DNA of 64,000 nucleotides from Carideicomes alvinocaridis (GTDB lineage Bacteria > Pseudomonadota > Alphaproteobacteria > Rhodobacterales > Rhodobacteraceae), in contig SRJI02000012.1 of the NCBI GenBank assembly GCA_005473895.2, positions 1 to 64,000 of the forward strand, in the 5' to 3' direction. The position numbers and the translations under genes were made by a program. The notes under the pieces were generated by a model, which made no database searches, was not told the origin of the DNA, and worked only from the letters and a program-made list of their open reading frames with translations. Shown piece after piece: positions 38,284 through 46,815 of this stretch (its first letter is position 1; each line of letters begins with the position of its first letter).

Positions 38284-39825
38284 CTATTCCGCCGGGGCGC
38301 CCTGCGCTCCCTGGGCGGTCGGAAGCCGATCCTGAAGCGGATGCTCGGTCAGCAGCAGCGACACGGCGCTGGCGATGCAGCCCATGGCCGCCGCGATCCA
38401 GAAGACCGGGTGCAGCGCGCCGGCGATGCCCTCGGTCACCAGCTCCTGCGTGGCCGGATCCATCTGCGCGATGGCCTGGGCCGTCAGGCTGCGCGGGTTC
38501 ATGCCGCCCAGCTGCCCGGCGACCGAGCCCAGCTCGCGCGCCAGCCCGGTGGCGAAGATCGCCCCGAACAGCGCCGTCCCGATGGAGCCGCCGATCAGCC
38601 GGAACATGTTGGCGCTGGCGGTGCCGATGCCCACCATGGTCAGCGGCACCGCGTTCTGGATCGCGGTCACCCCCACCCCCATCACCGGCCCGATGCCGAG
38701 CCCGGCGCAGAAGACGAAAAGCACGATCAGCGCGTTGGGCGTGTGGGCGTCGACCGTCGCCATGCAGGTCATCGCGAGCCCCAGCAGCAGAGTGGAGCCG
38801 ACGGGCAGGAACTTGTAGCGCCCGGTGCGCGACATGATCTGCCCCGACGCGGTCGAGGCGCCGATCAGCCCGACCATCATCGGAAAGACGAACAGGCCGG
38901 ACATTCCCGGCGACATGCCCTTCACCACCTGCATGAACATCGGCACGAAGGTGATCGTCCCGAACATCGCGGTGCCGATGATGAAGCCCACCATGTTGGA
39001 CACCACGAAATTGTTGATGCGGAACAGGGGGAGCGGAAGAATGGGCTCGCGCGAGCGGGCTTCGGCGGCAATGAAACCCGCCAGCGCGAGCACCGCGCCC
39101 AGGACCATCAGCAACATGGTCGCGCTGATCCAGGGCACGGTATTGCCGCCGAGGCTTGCGATCATCACGGCCAGGGAGAGAACTGCCGCGAGTAGCGCCG
39201 CGCCCGGATAATCGAGCCCCTGCTTGCCCTTGGGGGCTGGAGACTCGAGAACGACGGCAAGAACGGTGAAGGCGATGGCACTGATGGGAATGTTGGCGAG
39301 AAAGATCCATTCCCACGAGAAATGTTCGACCACGAAACCGCCCGCCAGCGGTCCGATCACGGTGGACAGCCCGAAGACCCCGCCCAGGTAGCCCTGGAAC
39401 CGGCCGCGCTGCCGGGGCGGCACGAAATCGGCCACGGTGGCCATCGACACCACGATGAGCCCCCCGCCGCCGAAGCCCTGCACCGCCCGGCCCAGGACGA
39501 GGATCCCGAGGCTCCCGGCCATGGCGCAGATGACCGACCCGGTGAGAAAGACGCCGATCCCGCTTTGCAGCACGATCTTGCGCCCGTAGAGGTCGCCCAG
39601 CTTGCCGAAGACCGGCGCGCCGATCGTGGCCGCCAGCAGGTAGGCGGTGATCACCCAGGTGATCTGGTCCAGCCCGCCAAGCTCGCCCACGATGGTGGGC
39701 AGCGCGGTGGTCACGACGGTCTGGCCCATGGAGGCGAGGAACAGCACGCAGCATACCGCTGCGAAGACGAGTCGCAGTCGCGCGTAATCGATTCCGTCGG
39801 AGGCCGTTGGGCTATGGTCCGCCAC
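38284..39825 (-). CDS. MFS multidrug exporter (DHA2/EmrB-QacA type)
   Basis: Proton-driven drug or toxic-compound exporter of 513 residues, with 14 predicted helices. Motif A is GKLGDLYGRK (near residue 75), with RAVQGFGGGGLIV and the antiporter motif C-like GVFGLSTVIGPLAGGFVVEHFSWEWIF following (given as spans). The start is GTG at 39825 with AAGGGA 8 nt upstream. It diverges from a MarR gene, and a palindromic site covers both -35 elements, so the MarR protein very likely represses it. The substrate is unknown. Confidence 0.92.
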   Translation of the reverse strand: MADHSPTASDGIDYARLRLVFAAVCCVLFLASMGQTVVTTALPTIVGELGGLDQITWVITAYLLAATIGAPVFGKLGDLYGRKIVLQSGIGVFLTGSVICAMAGSLGILVLGRAVQGFGGGGLIVVSMATVADFVPPRQRGRFQGYLGGVFGLSTVIGPLAGGFVVEHFSWEWIFLANIPISAIAFTVLAVVLESPAPKGKQGLDYPGAALLAAVLSLAVMIASLGGNTVPWISATMLLMVLGAVLALAGFIAAEARSREPILPLPLFRINNFVVSNMVGFIIGTAMFGTITFVPMFMQVVKGMSPGMSGLFVFPMMVGLIGASTASGQIMSRTGRYKFLPVGSTLLLGLAMTCMATVDAHTPNALIVLFVFCAGLGIGPVMGVGVTAIQNAVPLTMVGIGTASANMFRLIGGSIGTALFGAIFATGLARELGSVAGQLGGMNPRSLTAQAIAQMDPATQELVTEGIAGALHPVFWIAAAMGCIASAVSLLLTEHPLQDRLPTAQGAQGAPAE

Positions 39826-39908
39826 GTGCTAATCCCTTGAACGAACAAAAACGCGCGCCGCCCCGAAAATGGCCGGGCGGCGCATCCGCGATCTTGAAGT
39901 CTATATGT

Positions 39909-39934
39909 GCTATTGACAAATACGTGTCAATAGC
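39909..39934. promoter_or_regulatory. MarR-type operator with divergent overlapping promoters
   Basis: A perfect inverted repeat GCTATTGACA-aatacg-TGTCAATAGC. Each arm contains TTGACA, the -35 consensus, one per strand. On the minus strand CATATA at 39902-39907 lies 17 nt downstream and suits the exporter. On the plus strand the -10 is weaker (ATGGAA/TGGAAA near 39935-39941). A bound MarR dimer would block both promoters. Confidence 0.8.
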
Positions 39935-39973
39935 ATGGAAATGCCGGCCAGACCTGTGGGGTGAAATTCGCTG

Positions 39974-40609
39974 ATGAGCGACCAGAGCAAAACGGAAAAG
40001 CGCCAGTCGCGCGACGCTGCCATGGGAGAATTCCTCGAAGCGGCGGGCATCGAACGCCGGGTCACCGACTCGGCGCTGGAGGTGGATGCGGTCCTTCAGC
40101 AATGGCGCCGCCGAGCGAACAAGCGCGAGCTGGGCACCGCCGCGCTGCGGGCCTTCGGGCTGGGGGCGGAGATCGACCTCGCCCAGCTCGACGTGCTGAT
40201 CGCGATCTGGGCACCCTCGCGTGAATTCGCGAGCTGCGACGCCGACGAGACCATGGTCTCCACCATCGCCTCCCGCCTGGGGATCGACCCGTCCCGCGCC
40301 TCGCGCCTGGTGAGCGAGCTGATTTCCAAGGGCCTCGCCCGGCGCGCCGTCAGCCAGCAGGACGCGCGCCGCACGATCGTGGAGCTGACCGCCCGCGGCC
40401 ATGCCATCGTCCATGCCGTGCGGCGCTTCAAGTTCCTGGTGATGGGGGATTTCCTGTCCGACTGGACCCAGGAGGAGCTGGACACCTTCGTGCCGCTGCT
40501 CGAGCGGTTCGTGCAATGGGCGGACGAGGCGCAATCCGTGGGCCCCGACCGTTTCGCCAGCGAGATCGCCGAGATCTCGGCCGAGCTGGCGCGCAAGAGC
40601 GCCTCCTGA
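39974..40609 (+). CDS. MarR-family transcriptional regulator
   Basis: Winged-helix regulator of 211 residues, longer than usual (140-180), with an N-terminal extension of about 35 residues. The DNA-binding part is TMVSTIASRLGIDPSRASRLVSELISKGLARRAVSQQDARRTIVELTARGHAIV (given as a span, about residues 90-145), with the MarR wing DARRTIVELT. It faces the MFS exporter across the palindrome at 39909-39934 and likely controls itself and the exporter, released by a ligand of the exporter. The start has GGGGTG about 10 nt upstream. Confidence 0.9.
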   Translation: MSDQSKTEKRQSRDAAMGEFLEAAGIERRVTDSALEVDAVLQQWRRRANKRELGTAALRAFGLGAEIDLAQLDVLIAIWAPSREFASCDADETMVSTIASRLGIDPSRASRLVSELISKGLARRAVSQQDARRTIVELTARGHAIVHAVRRFKFLVMGDFLSDWTQEELDTFVPLLERFVQWADEAQSVGPDRFASEIAEISAELARKSAS

Positions 40610-40653
40610 CCCGGCCCTTGCGCCGCGACCGGGGCGCGCCCTAAATCCCCCTC

Positions 40654-43056
40654 ATGCCCACTCTGCCCGAACCATTCGCGGCGTGGTTCGCCGGCCGCGG
40701 CTGGACCATCCACCCCCACCAGCAGGAAATGCTGGAGCGTGCCGATGACGGCGCGCTCCTGCTCATCGCGCCGACCGGCGGGGGCAAGACGCTGGCGGGC
40801 TTCCTGCCCACGCTGGCGGAACTGGCCGAGGGCGATCACGAGGGGCTGCACACGCTCTACGTCTCGCCGCTCAAGGCGCTGGCCACCGACATCCGCCGCA
40901 ACCTCACCACCCCGGTGGAAGAGATGGGCCTGCCCATCCGCATCGAGGACCGCACCGGCGACACCTCCTACACGCAGAAGCGGCGGCAGCGGGCCGATCC
41001 GCCGCATATCCTGCTGACGACGCCCGAATCGCTCGCCTTGCTCACGTCCTACGAGGATGCGCCGCGCATCTTCCGCGGATTGCGCCGGGTGATCGTGGAC
41101 GAGATCCACGCGCTGGCGGAATCGAAGCGCGGCGATCAGCTCATGCTGGCGCTGGCCCGTCTGCAGACACTCTGCCCCGACCTGCGCCGCGTCGGCCTGT
41201 CGGCCACGGTGGAGGACCCGCAGGCCGTGGCCTCCCTGCTGGCGCGCCATCCCGATCCCTGCCACGTGGTCCATGCCGATCCCGGCCCCGATCCCGACAT
41301 CGCCATGCTGCGCACCGAGGAAAAGCCGCCCTGGTCCGGCGGCGGCGCGGCCTATTCCATCCCGGCGGTGCTGGAGCAGGTGAAGCGGCACAAGACCACG
41401 CTCATCTTCCACAACACGCGGGCGCAGGCAGAGATCTTCTTTCACAACCTCTGGCTCGCCAACGAGGACGACCTGCCCATCGGCATCCACCACGGCTCGC
41501 TCGACCGCGGCCAGCGCGCCCGGGTGGAAGAGGCGATGGTGCGCGGCGACCTGCGCGCCATCGTCTGCACCGGCAGCCTCGATCTGGGGATCGACTGGGG
41601 CGACGTGGACCTGGTGATCCAGGTGGGCGCGCCCAAGAACGTCAAGCGGCTGGTGCAGCGGATCGGCCGCGCCAACCACCGCTACAACGCGCCCTCCAAG
41701 GCGCTGCTGGTGCCCGCCAACCGCTTCGAGGTGATCGAATGCGTGGCCGCGCTGGAGGCGGCGCGCGACCATGACCTCGACGGCGATCCGCGGGGGCCCG
41801 GGCCGCTTGATGTGCTGTGCCAGCAGATCCTGATCACCGCCTGCTCCGGCCCCATCGACGCGGTGGCGCTTTATCACGAGGTCAAGACCGCCGGGCCCTA
41901 CGCGGGCCTGCCGCGGGCGGCCTTCGACGATTGCCTCGATTTCTGCGCCACAGGGGGCTACGCGCTGCGGGCCTACGACAAGTGGCAGCGGCTGAAGCAG
42001 CGCGCCGACGGGCTGTGGGAGCTGCGCGATCCCCGTTCGGCCCAGCGGATCCGGCAGAATATCGGCACGATCCAGGACACCGACACGCTCAAGGTGAAAT
42101 ATCGCGGCCGGGGCGGCGCGCCACTGGGCGAGATCGAGGAGGGCTTTGCCGCCTCGCTGGAGCCGGGCGATACCTTCCTCATCGGCGGCCAGATCGTGCG
42201 CTACGACGCCATGCGCGAGATGACGGTGATGGTCAGCCGCGATGCGGCCCGCAAGCCCAAGATCGCCACCTTCATGGGCACCAAGTTCGCCACCTCCACC
42301 CAGCTCTCGCAACGCATCCTGCGCATGTTCCGCGCCGAGGACTGGCCCGAGCTGCCCGCCCATACCCGCGACTGGCTGCACCTCCAGCGCGAGATCTCGG
42401 CCCTGCCCCGGGCCGACCGGCTGCTGGTGGAAAGCTTTGCCCATGACGGGCGGCAGCATGTCTGCGCCTACGGTTTCGCCGGCCGCAACGCGCAGCAGAC
42501 GCTGGGGCTGCTGCTGACCAAACGGATGGAAGAGATGGGGCTGCACCCGCTGGGCTTCGTCGCCACCGATTACGCCACGCTGATCTGGGGGCTGGAGGCC
42601 CTGCCCGACCCCGAACCGCTGTTTTCGCTCGACACGCTGGAGGCGGGGCTGGACCGCTGGCTGGCGGGTAACGCGTTGATGAAGCGCACCTTTCGCGCCT
42701 CCGCCACCATCGCCGGGCTGATCGAGCGCAACATCCAGGGTGCGCGCAAGACCGGGCGGCAGGCGACCTTCTCGTCCGACATCCTCTACGACACGCTCCA
42801 GAAATACGACCCGGATCACCTGCTGATGCGGATCACCCGGGCCGAGGCGATGCGCGGCCTCGTCGATTTCGACCGCATTCGCGAGATGTGCGCCCGCGTG
42901 CAGGGGCGCATCGACCACGTGAGCGCACCCCATGTCACCCCGCTGGCCGCGCCGCTCTTCCTCGAGATGGGGCGCGTGCCGATCGAGGGGGCGGGTCGCC
43001 AGCGGCTGGTGGAGGAAGAGGCGCAGGCCCTGATGCAGGCGGCAGGCCTGCAATGA
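40654..43056 (+). CDS. Ligase-associated DEXH-box helicase (Lhr-type)
   Basis: Superfamily 2 helicase of 800 residues. Motif I APTGGGKTL is near residue 48, motif Ia VSPLKALA, motif Ib TTPESLALL, motif II DEIHAL, motif III LSATVEDP, and motif VI QRIGRANHRY. The C-terminal part has the Lhr-core domains. In many Proteobacteria this protein (often called mLhr or lhr) is encoded with an ATP-dependent DNA ligase, an exonuclease of the MBL fold, and PdeM. Here only PdeM follows. The start at 40654 gives the normal N-terminus, but it lacks a clear ribosome site. Confidence 0.9.
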   Translation: MPTLPEPFAAWFAGRGWTIHPHQQEMLERADDGALLLIAPTGGGKTLAGFLPTLAELAEGDHEGLHTLYVSPLKALATDIRRNLTTPVEEMGLPIRIEDRTGDTSYTQKRRQRADPPHILLTTPESLALLTSYEDAPRIFRGLRRVIVDEIHALAESKRGDQLMLALARLQTLCPDLRRVGLSATVEDPQAVASLLARHPDPCHVVHADPGPDPDIAMLRTEEKPPWSGGGAAYSIPAVLEQVKRHKTTLIFHNTRAQAEIFFHNLWLANEDDLPIGIHHGSLDRGQRARVEEAMVRGDLRAIVCTGSLDLGIDWGDVDLVIQVGAPKNVKRLVQRIGRANHRYNAPSKALLVPANRFEVIECVAALEAARDHDLDGDPRGPGPLDVLCQQILITACSGPIDAVALYHEVKTAGPYAGLPRAAFDDCLDFCATGGYALRAYDKWQRLKQRADGLWELRDPRSAQRIRQNIGTIQDTDTLKVKYRGRGGAPLGEIEEGFAASLEPGDTFLIGGQIVRYDAMREMTVMVSRDAARKPKIATFMGTKFATSTQLSQRILRMFRAEDWPELPAHTRDWLHLQREISALPRADRLLVESFAHDGRQHVCAYGFAGRNAQQTLGLLLTKRMEEMGLHPLGFVATDYATLIWGLEALPDPEPLFSLDTLEAGLDRWLAGNALMKRTFRASATIAGLIERNIQGARKTGRQATFSSDILYDTLQKYDPDHLLMRITRAEAMRGLVDFDRIREMCARVQGRIDHVSAPHVTPLAAPLFLEMGRVPIEGAGRQRLVEEEAQALMQAAGLQ

Positions 43057-43117
43057 CGCGCCCCCTGCCGTCGCTGCCCCCTTGCGCCAGCCGCGATCCG
43101 AAGGCAAGGAACGGAGC

Positions 43118-43798
43118 ATGAACGCCTATCGCTTCACCCTGCACGGGGCCGAGCTGCACGCCCTGCCCTCCGGCGCGCTGTGGTGGCCGGCGGAGCGGAT
43201 GCTCTGCGTCTCCGACCTGCATCTCGGGAAGTCGCTGCGCTATGCCCGCCACGGTGGCGCCCACCTGCCCCCCTACGAGACCCGCGACACGCTCGCCCGG
43301 CTGGAGGCCGACATGGACGGCACCGGCGCGCGGCAGGTGATCTGCCTGGGCGATTCCTTCGACGACACGATGGCGGCGCACGGGCTCGACCCGGAAGAGC
43401 GGCAATGGATCCTGCGCCTTCAGGCAGGGCGCGCCTGGACCTGGATCGAGGGCAATCACGATCCGGGGCCCATCGACCTTGGTGGCGCGCATCAGGGTGA
43501 GGTCCAGCTCGGCCCGCTCACCTTCCGCCACATCGCCGCGCCGGGCGCCGAGGCGGAGGTTTCGGGCCATTACCACCCCAAGGCCGGGCTGCGCGGCGTG
43601 TCGCGCCCCGCCTTCCTGCTGGACCGGTCGCGCCTGATCATGCCGGCCTACGGCACCTATACCGGGGGCCTGCGGGCGCGGGACAAGGTGCTGGCCGAGC
43701 TGATGGGCCCCGAGGCGCTGGCGATCCTGACGGGCCACCGGGCGTTGCCCATCCCTATGCCGCGCGCCGCTCCGCCGCGGTCCCGCGCGCAGGCCTGA
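43118..43798 (+). CDS. pdeM: Ligase-associated metallophosphoesterase PdeM
   Basis: Calcineurin-like phosphoesterase of 226 residues, part of the ligase-associated DNA damage set. Metal motifs: VSDLHLGKS (Asp and His), LGDSFDD, GNHD and GHYHPK, in the usual order. The ATG at 43118 follows GGAACGGAGC. It lies 61 bp after the helicase gene. The reaction in vivo (nucleic-acid ends or nucleotides) is not known. The ligase and exonuclease partners are missing from this site. Confidence 0.88.
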   Translation: MNAYRFTLHGAELHALPSGALWWPAERMLCVSDLHLGKSLRYARHGGAHLPPYETRDTLARLEADMDGTGARQVICLGDSFDDTMAAHGLDPEERQWILRLQAGRAWTWIEGNHDPGPIDLGGAHQGEVQLGPLTFRHIAAPGAEAEVSGHYHPKAGLRGVSRPAFLLDRSRLIMPAYGTYTGGLRARDKVLAELMGPEALAILTGHRALPIPMPRAAPPRSRAQA

Positions 43799-43829
43799 AC
43801 CCGGGCCGGGGGCCGACACGCCCCGCGGG

Positions 43830-44618
43830 CTAGGCGCGCCGCTTCTCTCCCGGTGCCTCGCCCCGGTTGGCGCCCTCCCGCGGCTCGATCACGCCCGCGC
43901 TCTCGAGGTCCTCGCGGTACTTGCGGCTGACCGGCACCTTCTCCCCGTTGTCGAGCCGCAGGTACAACCGACCGTTCTGCCGCTCCGCCTGCATCACGGC
44001 GGCACTGGCGACCCAGTGGGAGCGGTGGGTGCAGAACCCCTCGATCGGCTCCATCTCGTTGACCGCGTCGGAAAACCGCATGCGCAGCCGCTCGCGTCCG
44101 CGGTCGGAGATCACGTCGACGAAGTGGTCCTCCACGGTCAGGCGGATGATCGTCGCCTCCGGATCCTCCAGCCGGTCGGCCAGCCGGGGCCGCGGCGTTT
44201 CCCTCTCGCGCAGCAGCGCGCCGAAGGGATCCCGCAGCGCCGGGATCAGCTCCCGCACGAGGCCGACCGCGATGGACACGGCCAGCGCCGTCAGCACCAG
44301 CCGGGACAGCGGCGGCACGCGCGCCGGGTCGGCGCCGTAGAACGCCATCATGACCAGCCACAGCACGGACCCGATCAGCGCCGCCGAAAGCAGGCAATGC
44401 ATGAGGTAGAACAGCCTCCGACGCCCCGGCCCCACGACCAGCATGGTGATCAGGCGCGACAGGTAGGCGGCGAGGATCGCCAGCGTCAGCAGCGTCGGCC
44501 AGAAGATGGTGCGATCGGCGAAGGACAGGCTGGCATAGGTGCCGAAGGGCCCCGAGAGCACGCAGGCCACCGTGGTGACCACCCAGACCGAAATCGTCAG
44601 CGGCGACACCAGGCTCAT
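43830..44618 (-). CDS. Membrane-anchored LytTR DNA-binding regulator
   Basis: About 262 residues from the ATG at 44618. Four predicted membrane helices (about residues 5-25, 30-55, 65-85, 90-112) are followed by a C-terminal LytTR domain (about 145-240) with IIRLTVEDHFVDVISDRGRERLRMRF, GFCTHRSHWVA and GRLYLRLDNGEKVPVSRKY (given as spans). The protein would bind DNA while held in the inner membrane and so respond to a membrane or external signal. The frame stays open to a TTG at 44747, but that part is AT-rich and lacks hydrophobic character, so the shorter start is preferred. No kinase partner is adjacent. Confidence 0.78.
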   Translation of the reverse strand: MSLVSPLTISVWVVTTVACVLSGPFGTYASLSFADRTIFWPTLLTLAILAAYLSRLITMLVVGPGRRRLFYLMHCLLSAALIGSVLWLVMMAFYGADPARVPPLSRLVLTALAVSIAVGLVRELIPALRDPFGALLRERETPRPRLADRLEDPEATIIRLTVEDHFVDVISDRGRERLRMRFSDAVNEMEPIEGFCTHRSHWVASAAVMQAERQNGRLYLRLDNGEKVPVSRKYREDLESAGVIEPREGANRGEAPGEKRRA

Positions 44619-44827
44619 GAAAACGTTACGAGCGATGTCCCGCGGTGCTATGATTGTATTATTACTCAAGGAACTATGTTTGCCGGTGCAAAGTAGTGTT
44701 TGCGTGTCCGCTTGGAACTCAATGTTGCTATTTGATCGAAAATTCAAGTCCTAAGAACCGCTGCTTCATTGCTATTGCAATATTAATCCTACATCTTCCA
44801 ATTGTTGAACCTGACGTCGAGGCCCGG
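44619..44827. promoter_or_regulatory. AT-rich divergent region, LytTR regulator / thioesterase
   Basis: A 209-bp spacer far richer in A+T than the rest of the window, with repeated TTGCTATT/ATTGCTATTGCAATATTAAT text (44723-44792). It holds likely -10-type runs (TATGAT 44649-44654; TATTAT 44658-44663). Direct copies of TTGCTATT at 44724-44731 and 44769-44776 could be regulator sites, such as for the LytTR protein itself. No gene is seen. Confidence 0.45.
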
Positions 44828-45298
44828 ATGAGCGACATCGAAACGCGTTTGCGGGAAAGCTTCGGTCGGCAAACGATGATGCAGACCCTCGGAGCGCAGC
44901 TCGTCACCGCCGGAAACGGAGAAGCCCGGATCGAGGCACCCATCCTCGAAAGCTGCCGCCAGCAGCACGGCTACGGCCATGCCGGGCTCAGCTTCTCGAT
45001 CGGGGATACGGCCGCGGGCTATGCCGCCCTGAGCGTGATGCCCGAGGGCAGCGAGGTGCTGACCGCGGAGATCAAGATGAACCTTCTCGCCCCCGCCCGC
45101 GGCGACCGGCTCGTCGCCAGCGCCCGCGTGGTCAAGGCGGGGCGGCGGCTCGTCGTTGTCACCGCCGAGGTCACGTCGGAGGAGGATGGCAGGACCCGCA
45201 GCGTCGCCCTGCTGCAGGGCACCATGATCCCCGTTCCCCCGGAGGACGTGGCCGCCACCGGCGACGCCTCCGCCGCCCCTTCCATCGGCCGTTCCTGA
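44828..45298 (+). CDS. PaaI-family hotdog thioesterase
   Basis: Acyl-CoA thioesterase-like protein of 156 residues. The hotdog fold pattern is clear: catalytic segment QQHGYGHAGLSFSIGDTAAGYA (about 40-60, given as a span) with the family Asp, then EVLTAEIKMNLLAPARGDRLVASARVVKAGRRL. In canonical PaaI the segment reads HGG; here it is HAG. The ATG at 44828 is chosen because family similarity begins after it; the frame upstream is in the AT-rich spacer. The natural acyl group is unknown. Confidence 0.86.
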   Translation: MSDIETRLRESFGRQTMMQTLGAQLVTAGNGEARIEAPILESCRQQHGYGHAGLSFSIGDTAAGYAALSVMPEGSEVLTAEIKMNLLAPARGDRLVASARVVKAGRRLVVVTAEVTSEEDGRTRSVALLQGTMIPVPPEDVAATGDASAAPSIGRS

Positions 45299-45352
45299 GC
45301 CCGATCCAACCTGACCAGCCCGTTTCATCCTGACCAGCATGACTGACAGATC

Positions 45353-45688
45353 ATGACCGACCTCGACACCGCCTTCCAAGCGCTTTCGGATCCGACCCGG
45401 CGCGCCATCCTGCTCCGCCTCCGGGCGGGCGAGGCCAGTGCCGGCGAGCTTGCGGCGCCCTTCGACATCTCGCAGCCGGCGATCTCGCGTCACCTCAAGA
45501 CCCTGCGCGCGGCGGGATTGATCACGCAGCGGCGGGACGGAACGAAGCGGCTGTTCAGCCTCGCGCCCGGCAGGCTGCGCCACGTGAACCGGTTCCTCGC
45601 CGATCTCGTGTCGTCCCCCGAGGTGCCGGACGCCCCCGTCCATTCGCCACGGGCCCGGGAGGGCGACGGGCTCGACAAGGCGAGATAG
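45353..45688 (+). CDS. ArsR-family transcriptional regulator
   Basis: A winged-helix regulator of 111 residues. FQALSDPTRRAILLRLRAGEASAGELAAPFDISQPAISRHLKTLRAAGLITQRRDGTKRLFSL (span, about 6-68) matches the ArsR/SdpR group without the metal-binding ELCVCDL motif, so it is unlikely to sense metal. The end is unusually polar. It follows the thioesterase gene by 54 bp and may be in its transcript. A direct repeat CCTGACCAGC (45310-45319 and 45329-45338) in that gap may be its operator. No SRPBCC gene follows, unlike many members of this group. Confidence 0.86.
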   Translation: MTDLDTAFQALSDPTRRAILLRLRAGEASAGELAAPFDISQPAISRHLKTLRAAGLITQRRDGTKRLFSLAPGRLRHVNRFLADLVSSPEVPDAPVHSPRAREGDGLDKAR

Positions 45689-45742
45689 GGCCCCGGGGCC
45701 GCAGCCGGCCCCTGTCCGCTCCGCCGGGGCTCGACGCCGCGC

Positions 45743-46645
45743 TCAGGCGGTCAGGCCCTGCGGCTCCGGCAGGTTGTTGGCGCGGCAGCAGGCGGTCAGC
45801 GTGTTGGCCAGCAGGCAGGCGATGGTCATCGGCCCCACCCCGCCCGGCACCGGCGTGATCGCGCCCGCCACCTCGGCCGCGCTGGCGTAATCCACGTCGC
45901 CCACCAGCCGGGTCTTGCCCTCGCCCTTCTCCGGCGCGTCGACTCGGTTGATGCCCACGTCGATCACCGTGGCCCCCGGCTTGATCCAGTCGCCCGGCAC
46001 CATGTTCGGCCGGCCCACCGCCGCCACCACGATATCGGCGCGCCGCACGGTCCCGGCCAGGTCCTTGGTCCGCGAATGGGCGATGGTCACGGTGCAGCTG
46101 TCGCCCAGCAGGAGCTGCGCCATCGGCTTGCCGACGATGTTCGACCGCCCGATCACCACCGCGTCCTTGCCCGAGAGCGAGCCCAGCTCCTCGCGCAGCA
46201 TCATCAGGCAGCCCAGCGGGGTGCAGGGCACCATGGATTTCTGCCCGGTCCCCAGCAGACCCACGTTGGAGATGTGGAACCCGTCCACGTCCTTCGCCGG
46301 GTCGATGCTGTTGATCACCTTGTCGCTGTCGATGTGATCCGGCAGCGGAAGCTGCACCAGGATGCCATGCACCGCCGGATCGGCGTTGAGCTGCTCGACC
46401 AGCGCCAGCAGGTCCTCCTCGGAGGTGGTCACGTCGAGCTTGTGCTCGAAGCTCTGCATCCCCGCCTCCAGCGTCTGGCGGCCCTTGTTGCGCACGTAGA
46501 CCTGGCTCGCCGGATCCTCGCCCACCAGCACCACGGCGAGGCCGGGGGTGATGCCATGCTCCGCCTTGAGGGCCGCGACCCCCTCGGCCACCTGCCCGCG
46601 CACCTTCTCCGCGAAGGCCTTGCCGTCGATCACCCTTGCCGTCAT
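45743..46645 (-). CDS. folD: Methylenetetrahydrofolate dehydrogenase/cyclohydrolase
   Basis: Bifunctional enzyme interconverting 5,10-methylene-, methenyl- and 10-formyl-tetrahydrofolate. It has 300 residues. [14 protein letters not shown] carries the conserved Tyr and catalytic Lys. [17 protein letters not shown] and the NADP-site [14 protein letters not shown] follow, and [11 protein letters not shown] is the C-terminal signature. The ATG at 46645 has AAGGAG 8 nt upstream. It is downstream of fhs (171 bp), and the two act in the same one-carbon branch. A copy of the dispersed repeat lies between them. Confidence 0.97.
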   Translation of the reverse strand: MTARVIDGKAFAEKVRGQVAEGVAALKAEHGITPGLAVVLVGEDPASQVYVRNKGRQTLEAGMQSFEHKLDVTTSEEDLLALVEQLNADPAVHGILVQLPLPDHIDSDKVINSIDPAKDVDGFHISNVGLLGTGQKSMVPCTPLGCLMMLREELGSLSGKDAVVIGRSNIVGKPMAQLLLGDSCTVTIAHSRTKDLAGTVRRADIVVAAVGRPNMVPGDWIKPGATVIDVGINRVDAPEKGEGKTRLVGDVDYASAAEVAGAITPVPGGVGPMTIACLLANTLTACCRANNLPEPQGLTA

Positions 46646-46704
46646 GGATCGCTCCTTGTCCTGCATCCGTCACTCACGCGGCGGCCCGGCCATCCCGCGC
46701 CCCC

Positions 46705-46738
46705 GCTTCTTCTGACCATAAATATCCCCGCCGGAGGC
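46705..46738 (-). repeat. Dispersed intergenic repeat, copy 1
   Basis: Contains CTTCTTCTGACCATAAATAT followed by CCCCGCCGGAGGC. The same core occurs at 55288-55309 (opposite strand), 55322-55355 and 60476-60503. This copy lies between fhs and folD. Confidence 0.85.
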
Positions 46739-46815
46739 ATCCCGCCCCCGCCACGGGCGCCTTGGCCGGGCCATACGCCAAGCGGCCCCGCGCGGAAAGC
46801 TCCCCGGTGAAACCC

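Noticed and set aside
40096-43119. Minus-strand open frame of 1007 codons
   Set aside because: Opposite strand of the MarR and helicase genes; no domain is recognisable.
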